Assembly (NCBI GenBank): GCA_903231505.1
Contig: CAFBRK010000133.1
Span: forward strand, 124,001-188,000
DNA length: 64,000 nt
Source of the DNA: Olavius algarvensis associated proteobacterium Delta 3
GTDB lineage: Bacteria; Desulfobacterota; Desulfobacteria; Desulfobacterales; CAFBRK01
Direction: 5' to 3'
A program made the translations under genes and the position numbers. The notes under the pieces were generated by a model, which was not told the origin of the DNA, did not search any database, and saw nothing but the letters and a program-made list of their open reading frames with translations. This document shows, in pieces, positions 26,191 to 36,092 of the stretch (position 1 is its first letter; every line of letters begins with the position of its first letter).

Positions 26191-26786
26191 GCAGAACTCC
26201 CCAACCTGCGGCAGACACCGACGGCCAGGGCATAGATCACATCCGGGGCAAGATGCGCGGTGATGGTGCGATCATACAGAAGTTTGCATTCGGCCGGAAA
26301 ATCATCATCACCCTGCCAGTACAGGGCGGCCACCGGGATTCTGTCTGTGATCCTGAATCCGTAGGCCGCATCGGCCATTTCGATCGGTTCGCCGCCCAGC
26401 GTTATGCATCGCTGTGAGAATGCATCGATGTCGTTGTTGAACCGATTCGAAACCATGTCGGTGGGAATTCGATGCGGGCCTCTGAAAAAGGTGGCGCCGC
26501 CCGGCACCTCCTTTTCCGAAATCCAGGAGTCGGCGATATTTACAGCTTGAGCTCCCAGCAGGTAGTGGACTGCGAATAAGTGAAAATAGGTATGACGTTC
26601 TTGGCGTTCCCCGCCTGCCGATTCGATTGTCATTGAATGGGGAAAGATGTTCACGTCTTCGTTCCATACAGACACCGTGTACCGGTCTTCCGCCTGATCG
26701 TACCGGCACCCGGCACGCCGGCACACATCGTTCGGGTCTCTTGTGGACAAATCTTGAAAATGAACCGGGTCGATCAGATCCGTCAT
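26187..26786 (-). CDS. DUF3786 domain protein
   Basis: 199-residue cytoplasmic protein of a family found mostly in anaerobes. Signatures include ACRYDQAEDRYTVSVWNED-like text near the start, FHLFAVHYLLGAQ, WISEKEVPGGATFFRGPH and the C-terminal LYDRTITAHLAPDVIYAL. The ATG at 26786 overlaps the stop of the upstream DUF169 gene in an ATGA arrangement, with GGGAGGAAG as ribosome site, so the two are translationally coupled. The function is unknown; some DUF3786 proteins accompany corrinoid or iron-sulfur proteins. Its 3' end overlaps the end of the convergent fragment by 4 bp. Confidence 0.85.
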   Translation of the reverse strand: MTDLIDPVHFQDLSTRDPNDVCRRAGCRYDQAEDRYTVSVWNEDVNIFPHSMTIESAGGERQERHTYFHLFAVHYLLGAQAVNIADSWISEKEVPGGATFFRGPHRIPTDMVSNRFNNDIDAFSQRCITLGGEPIEMADAAYGFRITDRIPVAALYWQGDDDFPAECKLLYDRTITAHLAPDVIYALAVGVCRRLGSSA

Positions 26787-27646
26787 ACTTCCTCCCATTC
26801 CCTCTGTTTCCCATAGCGACCATTGGCTAAACGTGTGTCGACGAGGCCCTGCCATGACGGCGTCTGGAATACAGAGTCGTCTGCCTCCTGTTCCATGCGA
26901 AGGTAAAGGGGCATCGGTAGCGTCAGTGTCAAGACGTCGTCCCGAAATCGCTTGCGCATCACTTCTCTTCCATCGACATCCAGCATACCCATTACAGCCC
27001 TTGGCTCGGCAAGATCCGCCTGGGCATAAGCGAACGCGGCAATCCGGTTACAGTCTGCTCCCTGGGGTACCTGGACCGGATCTGTCCCGGGCATAACCGA
27101 TCCCGCGAGGGTCACCAGACCAGAAAGCTCAACGGGATTTACCGGGAAAATGATGGCCCGGACATTTTCGTCGAAGGCGGTGCGGCTCAAGGGCTTGAAT
27201 AGAACATACTCGAAGGCGATATCGTAGCGTGGCAGCCCACTGCGAATCCATTCTGTGGCGAGTTCGGCGGTGCAGTGCCGTCGTTCGCCATAGCCAAAAA
27301 GAGCTCTCCATCTCCTTGGAGCGGCCTCCATCATCGCCCGGTACGCCTTTTGATTGCCGGTGGATTTGAGGCCTTTGCTGAATACTGCCGCATACCGGTC
27401 AAGTGATTCCTCGGAGGCATCAAAGTCGACTCCCAAGCCCATGGCTGCGCGACCTCCATTGCACGCGATACTCTCTCTATTGCCACCGGCAACTTTTCCG
27501 CGTCGGGCCGCCTCGGCAAAGAGGTATAGGATGCAGCCAAATCTACCTTTTTTAAACTGAAGCGCATCATCGGGAATCGTATTGCTCCAGACGACTGCCA
27601 CCGGCTCAAATTCCGGTTTTAAATGCCTCACGATGGCGCTGTCCAT
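26783..27646 (-). CDS. DUF169 family protein
   Basis: 287 residues. The family motifs are visible: EPVAVVWSNTIPD, the Cys/Gly-rich KGRFGCILYLFAEAARRGKVAG, CNGGRAAMGLG and PQGADCNRIAAFAY. The conserved cysteines (GCILY, ACNGG, DCNR) suggest a cluster or cofactor, but function is unknown. DUF169 proteins are common in anaerobic bacteria and archaea. It is coupled to DUF3786 downstream by an ATGA overlap. Confidence 0.87.
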   Translation of the reverse strand: MDSAIVRHLKPEFEPVAVVWSNTIPDDALQFKKGRFGCILYLFAEAARRGKVAGGNRESIACNGGRAAMGLGVDFDASEESLDRYAAVFSKGLKSTGNQKAYRAMMEAAPRRWRALFGYGERRHCTAELATEWIRSGLPRYDIAFEYVLFKPLSRTAFDENVRAIIFPVNPVELSGLVTLAGSVMPGTDPVQVPQGADCNRIAAFAYAQADLAEPRAVMGMLDVDGREVMRKRFRDDVLTLTLPMPLYLRMEQEADDSVFQTPSWQGLVDTRLANGRYGKQREWEEV

Positions 27647-27870
27647 GTTTCGCCTCCCTGATATATAAATCGGTACTGCGCGATGACTCGTCGGAGTCTT
27701 TGCGTTTCTTTATGGATCTAATTACGTCAACTTCCATGGTTTGGTAAAGTAAGTGTCACGGACGTCCCTCGCCTTGGATTCGGCCCAGTTCGCCAGTCCC
27801 ATTTTGTTGATCAGGCACAGATTGAACACTTTCATATCATCAGCAGTTTGCGGTTTTCGATCCGAACGGC

Positions 27871-27888
27871 ATCCCCCGTTTGGGGGAT
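27871..27888. other. Short perfect hairpin in the DUF169/radical SAM spacer
   Basis: ATCCCCC (27871-27877) and GGGGGAT (27882-27888) flank a GTTT tetraloop. No T-run is adjacent in either direction, so terminator function is uncertain. Confidence 0.5.
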
Positions 27889-27934
27889 CATGAGAAATAA
27901 TCACCTAAAACACGTACCTCATCCCCGGGTACGG

Positions 27935-28729
27935 TTACACATGAATACTTAGATTCAATTGTTTGTCTTTCTGTAAGGAGACCAAATCTTGCCTGAGCTT
28001 TTCCCAATAGGAATGGTCTTTTGAAAAGACCGCCGTTTCGATCTGTTCTTTCATATCGGGAAAATCGCGTTCTAAAATACCTTCGACATTCCGCCAGTTT
28101 TGATCGGATCTATTCAAAATACTGAGTCCGTAAATCCAGATCTTATCCGTATGGGGAGCCAGCGTCTCAATCAACGATGCGGCGTCAGTGACATAGGGAA
28201 TGACCGGGCATATGAGAGCGGATGTCCTGACGCCCGCTTTTTTGAATTCGCGTAACGCCTCGATTCTGGCCTCGGTGTCGATGGTCCGCCATTCAAATTT
28301 CCTGCGGACAGCGTTATCCATAAATGCCACAGAGACGCTGACATTTGCGTCGTTCATGGCCTGAAATAGGTCCAGGTCCCGTAGCACCAGGTTGGATTTG
28401 GTCAGGATGCCGGCCGAAAACCCCATTTCCAGCAGCAGTTCAAGCACCTGCCGCGTCTGGCGAATTTCCGCCTCACAGGGCTGATACGGATCGGTGTGCC
28501 ACCCCATATAAATTCGCTGGGGTGGTATCCCTGAGAGATCTGTCCTTAGCCGGCCCGTAATATCCTCGTGGATCAGAATCTCTTCAGTCCAGTCCGTTTC
28601 AGCCTGCCCCAGGACATAGCAATAATAACAGTAGTGTTCACAGCCGATGTAGGGATCGATCTGATAATCAGAGCTTTCCAGACTGCACGGTTCCAGGACC
28701 GGTCGTTTGGAACAGATCGATGCTTTCAT
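27935..28729 (-). CDS. Radical SAM protein, SPL-like/Rv2578c-type
   Basis: 264 residues. The [4Fe-4S] motif CEHYCYYCY (CxxxCxxC) lies near the N-terminus, preceded by the DPYIGCEH sequence typical of the spore-photoproduct-lyase-like Rv2578c group, and followed by the MGWHTDPYQPCE and VSVAFMDNAVRRKFEWRT blocks. These proteins are annotated as putative DNA-repair or unknown radical enzymes. The ATG at 28729 has GGAAAGGA upstream; the in-frame ATG at 28750 lacks a ribosome site. A methyltransferase gene precedes it by 60 bp on the same strand. Confidence 0.85.
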   Translation of the reverse strand: MKASICSKRPVLEPCSLESSDYQIDPYIGCEHYCYYCYVLGQAETDWTEEILIHEDITGRLRTDLSGIPPQRIYMGWHTDPYQPCEAEIRQTRQVLELLLEMGFSAGILTKSNLVLRDLDLFQAMNDANVSVSVAFMDNAVRRKFEWRTIDTEARIEALREFKKAGVRTSALICPVIPYVTDAASLIETLAPHTDKIWIYGLSILNRSDQNWRNVEGILERDFPDMKEQIETAVFSKDHSYWEKLRQDLVSLQKDKQLNLSIHV

Positions 28730-28788
28730 TTGGCTATCCTTTCCAATCATGTGGCGCCGTTTCAGACTTTCACCGGTACCGGTCGTAT

Positions 28789-29628
28789 TTACGATTTCGT
28801 TGCGATAACGGCGAATTCTGGCGTTTCAGGGTCAAACGGTTTGCCGGCAACATCAGAATAAAACGCGTCTATCTGAAAGCCATTTGCCGATAATTCCCGT
28901 TGTACGGATTCCACACTGAAGTACTGCAGCCAGTTGTATACCGTCCGTGTTCGGTCCGGCTCGACGATGGTGTATTTATCGAGCACCACCTTTTCTTTCT
29001 CATATTTGAACGTGTTCAAGAAACCATAGTACGTGTCGGCCGCCCAGAATCCATTCAGCAGGTCGACTTCATAAATAGCCTGCTCTTCCCGCTCCTCGAA
29101 CGCCTTTAGGGAATAGACATCGAGCAGGACAGACCCGCCGGGCTTCAGCATCTCTGAACAGTTCGCAAGCAACACTGTTCTCTGCTCCGGGCTGAGGACG
29201 CAGAAGTCGCACATGATCATGATGATCAGGTCGAAGCGGCGATCGGTTCTGTAGGCCAGGTAGTTTTGATTCACGTAGTGGATGTCCTGGCCTGCCTCTT
29301 TGGCCGCCTCTTCAGCGTATCGGACCGAGTTTTCGGAAATGTCGATGCCGGTCACGTCAGCCCGTTGTTCTGCCAACCGCAATGCATACAACCCCGGGCC
29401 GCAACCGAGATCAGCGATCCGGGTCCCCGCTCCTACATTGAACCGGGAGACGATCCATGCCACCGAACGGCCAATGAAGGCCGGCTTGCGGGATGAGAGA
29501 TCGACATCGGGATTCAGGTGGTACTTTAACATCTGTTTCGATGTGTGTTCATCATTCCAAAGCTCTTCGATGGTATAGTATTCGAATGGCTTCGGACGTT
29601 CGTTGATGGATTCCAGGGCTTTAAACAT
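28789..29628 (-). CDS. Class I SAM-dependent methyltransferase
   Basis: 279 residues with the SAM-binding motif IADLGCGPGLYALRLAEQ near residue 68, acidic VTGIDISENSV, and a downstream FDLIIMIMCDFCVLSPEQR motif IV. The N-terminal 50 residues carry an aromatic FEYYTIEELWNDEH segment typical of one branch of UbiE-like methyltransferases. The substrate is unknown. It lies just upstream of the radical SAM gene and may form a pair with it. Confidence 0.87.
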   Translation of the reverse strand: MFKALESINERPKPFEYYTIEELWNDEHTSKQMLKYHLNPDVDLSSRKPAFIGRSVAWIVSRFNVGAGTRIADLGCGPGLYALRLAEQRADVTGIDISENSVRYAEEAAKEAGQDIHYVNQNYLAYRTDRRFDLIIMIMCDFCVLSPEQRTVLLANCSEMLKPGGSVLLDVYSLKAFEEREEQAIYEVDLLNGFWAADTYYGFLNTFKYEKEKVVLDKYTIVEPDRTRTVYNWLQYFSVESVQRELSANGFQIDAFYSDVAGKPFDPETPEFAVIATKS

Positions 29629-29728
29629 GGTCTCTCCAATGCAAGCGTATGCCGGCGCAGGGTGTTGTAGCAGCGCATGCCGGATAAACGTAACGGAGGC
29701 ATGCTCACTCCCGATGGGTCAAAATCGA

Positions 29729-32700
29729 TCAGGCTTCTATTTTTCTGCCAATGAACATCACGCTTCGAAACAATTTTCGCATATCCTGCTCTGCCGCATA
29801 CAGGCAGGGCAGCAGAATCAGCGACATCAGGGTACCAAAGAGGATCCCCCAGAACATGGCCATAACCATCGGCGTGATAAACGGGTTGGATCCGGCGATG
29901 CCGTAGGCCGTGGGAAACAGCCCGGCACAGGTCGTTATAGAAGTGATCACGATGGGCCGGAGTCGATCACTGGCGCCATCGGCAATTTCCTGGTTACTCA
30001 GGGGCGCAGCGTGTCGCTGTTCTTCAGTTTTTTTTGCCAGCTTGAGTCTGTTTAGATACGCCACCATGACCAGTGAGTCGTTGACCAGCACACCGATCAG
30101 ACCGAGGACGCCGATCAGTGCCAGCATGCTCATTTCGATGCCCTGCAGACTGAATCCGATGATGATTCCGCTCATCCCGAAAGGGATGACGATCATGATC
30201 AAAAAGGGCTGGGTCAGCGAATTGAACAAAATCACCAGTACGAAGAATATCGTGATAACACAGATCAATAATGCAAATTGGACATTGCCGAGGGCCTCTT
30301 TTTGTTGTTCCAACTCTCCCCCGAACCAGACACGCATTCCCGGGAAACGATGCAAAAGGTTCTCTCGATCGATGAAATCCGCCACATCTGAGTTGATTTT
30401 TTGAACATCGACGACCTTCCTGTCGATGTCTGCGTAAACCGTGATCGTGCGTTGTCCCAGATAGTGTTTGATATTTGCCTGGCCCGGCCGGGCTTCCATT
30501 TCGGCGAAACCGCGGACGGGGATCGCTTTCCCCCTGTCATTGACCAGCACCAGATTTTTCAGCGTCTCGAGCTTGCCCTTCTCCTGGGGGCGAAACTGCA
30601 GCCGGTATCGGATCACTTCATCCACGGTCTGATGTTCATCGACGATCACACCATCGAACGCGATGCGAACCCCTCGGGTCACATCGGCAGTCGTCAGACC
30701 TCGGCTGGACAGGGCGCTGTGGTCGAGCTTGAGTTCAACAATATCTTTTCCTGTCTTGTAGCTGGTCCAGGCTTCCGTCACGCCGGGGTAGTTATTCAAG
30801 AACTCCAGTACAAGGTCCACCAGGTCATAACGGCCGGGATCGTTGCCGATCAGTTCCAATTCCACCGGCTTCCCGGCAACAGGCGTATCTTTCAGCGGTT
30901 CCACCTGAAGGCTTTGAAAACCCTTCGCTGTCTTGAACTTTCGGCGTAAACTGGAAATAATGTCGTTGGAGTTGACCTGGCGCTGTCCCTGGGGAAGCAT
31001 ATACACCGTCAACAGGGCCCATCCCGGATTTCGCCCTTCCGCAGCGCCGTAGAAATCCGTGTTGTGTTGGCCCACCTTGACGGCGATATTGAGAAGTTCG
31101 TTTTCAGGCACGGCGGCCCGGACCACTTTCTCCAGCGCCTTTACTTTTTCGGCTGTATATTCGAACGAGGCCCCCTCCGGCAGCTCCACCTTGATGTTGA
31201 ATGTGTCGATGTCGGTTTCCGGGTAAAGATTAAATTTCAAGGTTAATACCCCGAACAAAACGATCCCTCCAAAACCCAATACAAAAACGGCGATGGTCAG
31301 ATAGCGCCAGCGGATCATCTTTGAAATGTAGCGGTCATAGAAGGTTTGAACGCGCGAAAACCATTGCTTGGGGCGCAGCGGCTTTTTTCCGCCGTGGGCC
31401 AGATGGCTGGGGAGCATAAACTGGCACTCAAATAACGATGCACCCAGCAGCAGGGCGACCATCGCCGGAATGTACCACAGGAATTTTCCTTCCAGCCCCC
31501 CCAGAAATATCATCGGCGCAAACGCCAGGATGGTGGTCAAAGAGCTGACAATCACCGGCCCGGCCACCGCAGCCCGGCCCTCAACGCTGGCGTCAACCGG
31601 AGACATCCCTTTTTCGCGGTGTGCATATATACTCTCCGAGGTGACGATCGCATCGTCTACCAACATGCCGATCATGAGGATCAGCATCGTCAACGTCAAT
31701 GTGTTGATCCCCATGTTGAAGATCGGCATGACTAAAAATGTCAGCAGGATGGAAATGGGCAGCCCCACGCTGACCCAGAAAGCCAGGCGCAGGTTGAAAA
31801 AAATCAGCAGCGCTGTAAACAGGAGGATAAGTCCGATGATGGCGTTGCTGCTCAGCACGTCGAGCATGTCGAAGGTGAATCGAGACAAATCGTTGACGAT
31901 GATGAGTTGGACCCCGGGAGGGGCATCTTTTTGAGCACTGCGAACAAATTCTCTTATCGCAGCAGCTGTTTTCACCCCATCCGCAGACGGCTTTTTCTTG
32001 GGTAGCAGCAGGATAGACTGGGCTCCGTCGATGAGCGAACGCTCCTGCCAGTCTTCAAAATCGAGAACGACATCGGCCACGTCCCGGACGCGCACGTGGT
32101 TGCCCGGAGACTTGCTGCGAACAATGACTTCCTGTACTTCCGCGGGGGTGTCAAACTGTCCTACGGTCAGCACCTTTTTCTCGGCAACAAAGGAATCGAG
32201 GGACCCGCCCGAATCGCGCACATTTCTGCGCTGGATGGCATCTATGATTTCCCGGTAGGAAATCCCCAGGTGCTGCAGCCGGTCCGGATTGACAAAAATT
32301 TTGACCTCTCGATCCCGATGCCCCACCTTGTCCACACCGGAGATGCCTCTTACCTCGCGCAGGCCATCCGCCAGCTGATCGGCTGTTTGCCTCAACAGTA
32401 ACTCCGGTACAGTACCGGTTACGTGAATTTCAACCACGGGAATGGTGCGCGTCGACAGCTCCTGAATCAGGGGCGCCTGGATCAGATCGGTTGGCAGCTT
32501 CACAGACCCGCGGTCTACGGCTTTTTGTATGTCGGCTGAGATTTGTCGCGTATCCTTTGCATCCGGATCCATCCGCACGGTGATGACCGACATGCCTTCC
32601 ATGCTGCTCGAATATATCTTTTCCAGGCCGTCTACTTCCAGAAGCTCTTCCTCCAACGGAACAGTAAGAGACAGTTCCACGTCTTCGGGGCTCGAACCCG

Positions 32701-32857
32701 GACGAAAGGTGGTAATCGTGACGATGCCCAGGTCGATGGTGGGAAACATTTCGTAGGTCTGAAAACGGAGGGCCAATGACCCTGCAATCAGAATGAAAAG
32801 CATGATCAATCGAACCAGAAGCGGTCGGCGAACGAAAAAGGCGGAGAGACGTTTCAT
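29729..32857 (-). CDS. RND-family efflux transporter permease (AcrB/MexB-like)
   Basis: Inner-membrane proton-driven efflux pump of about 1042 residues with the usual twelve helices and two large periplasmic loops. It starts MKRLSAFFVRRPLLVRLIM; helix 4 contains the acidic pair in IGMLVDDAIVTSES, which relays protons. GIRGISGV-type porter motifs (REVRGISGVDKVGHRDREV) and a C-terminal MAMFWGILFGTLMSLILLPCLYA helix are present. The sequence belongs to the hydrophobe/AcrB-like class typical of Desulfobacterota rather than the heavy-metal CusA type, but substrate is not predictable. The start at 32857 is chosen by family length; upstream in-frame codons look non-coding. The adaptor gene lies 95 bp upstream. 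Confidence 0.93.
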   Translation of the reverse strand: MKRLSAFFVRRPLLVRLIMLFILIAGSLALRFQTYEMFPTIDLGIVTITTFRPGSSPEDVELSLTVPLEEELLEVDGLEKIYSSSMEGMSVITVRMDPDAKDTRQISADIQKAVDRGSVKLPTDLIQAPLIQELSTRTIPVVEIHVTGTVPELLLRQTADQLADGLREVRGISGVDKVGHRDREVKIFVNPDRLQHLGISYREIIDAIQRRNVRDSGGSLDSFVAEKKVLTVGQFDTPAEVQEVIVRSKSPGNHVRVRDVADVVLDFEDWQERSLIDGAQSILLLPKKKPSADGVKTAAAIREFVRSAQKDAPPGVQLIIVNDLSRFTFDMLDVLSSNAIIGLILLFTALLIFFNLRLAFWVSVGLPISILLTFLVMPIFNMGINTLTLTMLILMIGMLVDDAIVTSESIYAHREKGMSPVDASVEGRAAVAGPVIVSSLTTILAFAPMIFLGGLEGKFLWYIPAMVALLLGASLFECQFMLPSHLAHGGKKPLRPKQWFSRVQTFYDRYISKMIRWRYLTIAVFVLGFGGIVLFGVLTLKFNLYPETDIDTFNIKVELPEGASFEYTAEKVKALEKVVRAAVPENELLNIAVKVGQHNTDFYGAAEGRNPGWALLTVYMLPQGQRQVNSNDIISSLRRKFKTAKGFQSLQVEPLKDTPVAGKPVELELIGNDPGRYDLVDLVLEFLNNYPGVTEAWTSYKTGKDIVELKLDHSALSSRGLTTADVTRGVRIAFDGVIVDEHQTVDEVIRYRLQFRPQEKGKLETLKNLVLVNDRGKAIPVRGFAEMEARPGQANIKHYLGQRTITVYADIDRKVVDVQKINSDVADFIDRENLLHRFPGMRVWFGGELEQQKEALGNVQFALLICVITIFFVLVILFNSLTQPFLIMIVIPFGMSGIIIGFSLQGIEMSMLALIGVLGLIGVLVNDSLVMVAYLNRLKLAKKTEEQRHAAPLSNQEIADGASDRLRPIVITSITTCAGLFPTAYGIAGSNPFITPMVMAMFWGILFGTLMSLILLPCLYAAEQDMRKLFRSVMFIGRKIEA

Positions 32858-32952
32858 GATGGTGTGCTCTCTGTATGACGGGTTCTTCTGGGATACGGCG
32901 ATCAAAAAAGATTCCAGAGGTGACTGTCAGGTGACGGTCCAGGTGACGCTCA

Positions 32953-34068
32953 TCAGGAAGCGGTGTCCAATGCCGAGTCGGCATCAATCATCCGGACCGG
33001 TGTACCATCGGCGATATTTTCGATCCCCCCCACGATAAGTCGATCTCCGGCCTGAAGACCGGATAGCACATGGACCTGGTCGATGGTGGACAGCGCGACG
33101 ACCGGCTCCACCTGCACCGCAACGCCTTCCACGATTTTAAAGGCGACGCGGCGGCGATTCCGGTCGACCAGAGCATCGTCGGGAATCAGGATCGCGTTCC
33201 GATATGTAAGTCCCTGCAGGCTAACCCGTGCCGTCATGCCGGGTCGCAACAATCCTTCATTGTTCGAAACAGCCAGTTTTATCGCGAATGTTCCGGTATC
33301 CGGATCTGCTTTGGATCCTATGGATTCAATGCGGGCGGTGTACGTCCGACCCGGCACAGCCGGTGCGATAACGGTGGCCTCGCTGCCCAGCCTGAGGTGG
33401 TTAATATCTTTTTCGGTCACATAGGTGATGACCCGCACCGCATCGACAACCTGAAGCACCATCAACGTCGCTCCAGGGCTGACGGTCTCTCCGGCCTCGG
33501 CAGCCCGTTTCACCACTTGACCTGAAGCGGGGCTCGTAATCTTGCGATCTGCCAGTTCCCGCTCTGCCAATTGTACCGCCGCCAGTGCTTCCTCGTAGCG
33601 TGCTCTTGCAGTTTTAAACGCAAGCTGTGTCTGCTCCAGCCTCGATTTTGATATGTTGCGTCCGGCAAACAGGGCTTCTTCTCTTTTCAGGGTCGTTTGC
33701 GCATTGGCCAGCGTCGCCTTGGCCTCTTTGAGTGACGTCCGGTACCGGGCGAGGCGAAGCTGTTGCTTCCTCCGGTCCAACTCAATCAGCAACTGGCCGG
33801 CCTGGATCCGGTCCCCTTCCTCAACGTGAACCTTTTCCACGCGTTCTGAAAAGTCGGTGGTAATCACGATCTCCTTTGCCGCATCGAAGACTCCGAATGC
33901 ACTGATCGTTTCTTTCCAGGTCTGCTCCTGAAGAATCCGGGTCTCTACTCCCGCTATCCTCGGCTCCGGTACCTCCTCCCGGGCCGGCGGCCGGTCTTCA
34001 CATGAGACCACGACTACCATTAGAAATGCTGACGCAAGAGAGAAGCATTTCCCAATCGTATTCTGCAT
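32953..34068 (-). CDS. RND efflux periplasmic adaptor (membrane fusion protein, lipoprotein)
   Basis: 371 residues with a lipoprotein signal (LMVVVVSC, candidate lipidated Cys near residue 23). The usual order follows: barrel-sandwich hybrid start (VEKVHVEEGDRIQAGQLLIELD), alpha hairpin (about 100-170, ETQLAFKTARARYEEALAAV-like), second hybrid half (SPASGQVVKRAAEAGETVSPG), beta-barrel and membrane-proximal domain. It links the RND pump to an outer-membrane channel; no TolC gene is in the window. The ATG at 34068 has AGGAGG upstream, while the in-frame GTG at 34080 lies too close to that site. Confidence 0.9.
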   Translation of the reverse strand: MQNTIGKCFSLASAFLMVVVVSCEDRPPAREEVPEPRIAGVETRILQEQTWKETISAFGVFDAAKEIVITTDFSERVEKVHVEEGDRIQAGQLLIELDRRKQQLRLARYRTSLKEAKATLANAQTTLKREEALFAGRNISKSRLEQTQLAFKTARARYEEALAAVQLAERELADRKITSPASGQVVKRAAEAGETVSPGATLMVLQVVDAVRVITYVTEKDINHLRLGSEATVIAPAVPGRTYTARIESIGSKADPDTGTFAIKLAVSNNEGLLRPGMTARVSLQGLTYRNAILIPDDALVDRNRRRVAFKIVEGVAVQVEPVVALSTIDQVHVLSGLQAGDRLIVGGIENIADGTPVRMIDADSALDTAS

Positions 34069-34150
34069 AGCGTTATACACCTCCTGAGAGAAAGAATGGG
34101 TTTGCCCGGGCGTGCACTGAAAAAGGGCTCCAGCACAAGGGGCTTCTGCC

Positions 34151-35428
34151 CTATAGCCTTTGGATTAAGTAAATATACACCGGCAGTCGACTGTGCTGCT
34201 TAATTTCCAGAAACTGCGGCAGTAACTCACGCTTTTTCGGGCTGTCCTTGATCGGGGACAGGTATATGGCCCCTTTGCCTTTCGGAGGTGTTGGTGCACT
34301 GCCGAGCAACTCCTCCAGGGCTTGATAATGGTCCGGAGAAAGTGTTGTCCCTATCAAAAAATTGCCCGTTATCTCGATGTTCGTGAAGGCGGCGTTGATC
34401 TCGTTCATTTTACAGAACACCTCCCGGACCTTCGGTGCCGACACGGGCTTGCCAATGAACGCCAGGGTACTTGGGTCTGCAGATTCGAAACCGATGTTGA
34501 TGAAGGTATAGAAGGGGAGCTGATTGAGTTTCTCGAAAAGCTGATGTGTTGATCGAAGAAAGGAGTCGACGCTGGCAAAAAAGTACAGCATCGGTGTGGT
34601 GGGGCGGCTATCCGAGAGACGAAACGCGTTGTCGGCTTCGCAGACGGCCCAGTGGATCCGATCAGCACCGGCGGCAAGGGCGTCATGGTTCCCCAGAAAC
34701 AGCGCGTTGTAGTTCTCAAGATTCCGGCCATAAAAATCTTTAAGCCGGCGGATCTGATCCAGGATGTCGGTATCGGAACGGACCCTAAACCGTTGCAGCG
34801 TTTTGACGCAGCAGAAATCACAATGGTAGAGGCATCCGTCGGCGATCATGAGGGGAATGATTTCATAATCGACATGTCGCGTATCCGGCGGCAACACCGA
34901 CACCCGTTCGCCGATGATGGTGTGCAAGTGTTGCGACCGTTCGTGCAGCACCCTGTCATCATGCTCTAAGATCCGGATGATCAGGTCCCGGGCCCTTGGA
35001 TGCTGCCTGTTTTCCTTCGCCCCATAAAGATCTGCGTACAACTGGGACCAGGCTGCGAAACCGTGCATGATGTTCGGATTCGCAACATAATTAACTTCCC
35101 AAACAGGGTTGCTGGGGTAGGGAAGACAAGGCAGATAATATTCGCCCATCCACGAAATAAGGCCATCCTCACCGCTTTGATCGCCCACGGAGTAATACAC
35201 CCAGTCGTTGCCGTCGGTTCGTTTCAGCTGTTCAGCCGGATGCGGCCAGTTCGTATTCAGGCCGCGGATGAATTTAATTTCGCCGCTTAAGTTAAAACGG
35301 AACTCATAATCCGATGTTCTGATCTCTGAGTAGGTGCCGTATCGGAGCGGAAAACTCGCTTTTGTGATGTTTGCCGGATTTTGCTTCTCAACGGTGATTG
35401 AGAAGTTGTTTTGTTGTGGAAATGTCAT
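34151..35428 (-). CDS. Radical SAM protein of unknown function
   Basis: About 425 residues with the cluster motif CLYHCDFC (CxxxCxxC) near residue 200 followed by VKTLQRFRVRS, and a TIM-barrel-like second half (FINIGFESADPSTLAFIGKP, a typical radical SAM 'GxE' strand). The N-terminal 190 residues are an unusual extension with aromatic and Pro-rich sequence (NWPHPAEQ, YYLPCLPYPSNPVWEV) that I do not recognise. I prefer the ATG at 35428; an in-frame ATG at 35506 would add 26 residues but shows no ribosome site. Substrate is unknown. The RND adaptor follows in transcription order about 80 bp away. Confidence 0.8.
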   Translation of the reverse strand: MTFPQQNNFSITVEKQNPANITKASFPLRYGTYSEIRTSDYEFRFNLSGEIKFIRGLNTNWPHPAEQLKRTDGNDWVYYSVGDQSGEDGLISWMGEYYLPCLPYPSNPVWEVNYVANPNIMHGFAAWSQLYADLYGAKENRQHPRARDLIIRILEHDDRVLHERSQHLHTIIGERVSVLPPDTRHVDYEIIPLMIADGCLYHCDFCCVKTLQRFRVRSDTDILDQIRRLKDFYGRNLENYNALFLGNHDALAAGADRIHWAVCEADNAFRLSDSRPTTPMLYFFASVDSFLRSTHQLFEKLNQLPFYTFINIGFESADPSTLAFIGKPVSAPKVREVFCKMNEINAAFTNIEITGNFLIGTTLSPDHYQALEELLGSAPTPPKGKGAIYLSPIKDSPKKRELLPQFLEIKQHSRLPVYIYLIQRL

Positions 35429-35506
35429 TTTCCAGCCCTGTCGGATTACCAACGGATCAATGCAAGTGGTATGCATTACATAAAAGAAAACCTGACGAAG
35501 GTCCAT

Positions 35507-36092
35507 TAATTTATCAGCAGTTATCTTGACAGAGATGTTCTATAGCGATTATCAGAATTCCGTTCCGAAACCTGACTCAAGGTCCAGGGTGTGGATCCTC
35601 CCGAGGCGGATTAATGTTTTCTCTGCAAGATGTGAAAAATTCGCCTCAGCCTTCACGACGGCACCCGTACATCACGTATCGGATGGAGGAAAACGATAGG
35701 CCCTTGGGCCTCTACGGGAAAGCGTCGTGTGCCTTTGCCAAAACCGTTCCAGCGGAGAGGCTCCATGTTCCAATAAACAGTGCCATGCAAGCAATCACCA
35801 ACACCGTGTCATTGCACCGGGTTACCGGATTTACCATCATTATCGCTGCGACCACCATATAAGGATACGAAAAACGCCAACCGATTATCGGGTGGCTAAA
35901 TTGACAACCGCCTGAAAATTCTGTTACACATCATCATACCTCTTTATATTTTTTAATATATATTGATATCAGCTTGTTAGAGCCAATCTGGGGCTGTTCC
36001 GAATAAAGCCGCAGGCGCTGTTACCCACTAAATTAGGAAGGAAACTTCGGATTTAGTTTTAGATACAAGTCTTCTGGGGAGGGGACACTAAA
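35507..36092. other. Intergenic spacer between divergent genes
   Basis: About 586 bp. It begins with a half copy of the TATAGC element (35540-35573). An 82-codon frame at 35614-35862 has an ATG but no ribosome site and no recognised motif, so I do not call it. The right half is AT-rich (TTTATATTTTTTAATATATA near 35945) and presumably holds the promoter of the ECF sigma operon. Confidence 0.5.
35540..35573 (+). repeat. Half copy of the TATAGC inverted-repeat element
   Basis: CTATAGCGATTATCAGAATT followed by CCGTTCCGAAACC matches the left half of the complete element at 24510 almost exactly. No right-hand end was found in the following 300 bp. Confidence 0.7.

Noticed and set aside
27722-27904. 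60-codon minus-strand frame between DUF169 and the radical SAM gene
   Set aside because: Short, no ribosome site, includes the perfect hairpin; no recognised family.
35614-35862. 82-codon open frame in the spacer before the ECF sigma gene
   Set aside because: It has an ATG but no ribosome site, motif or recognisable homology; could be a decayed gene but cannot be supported.
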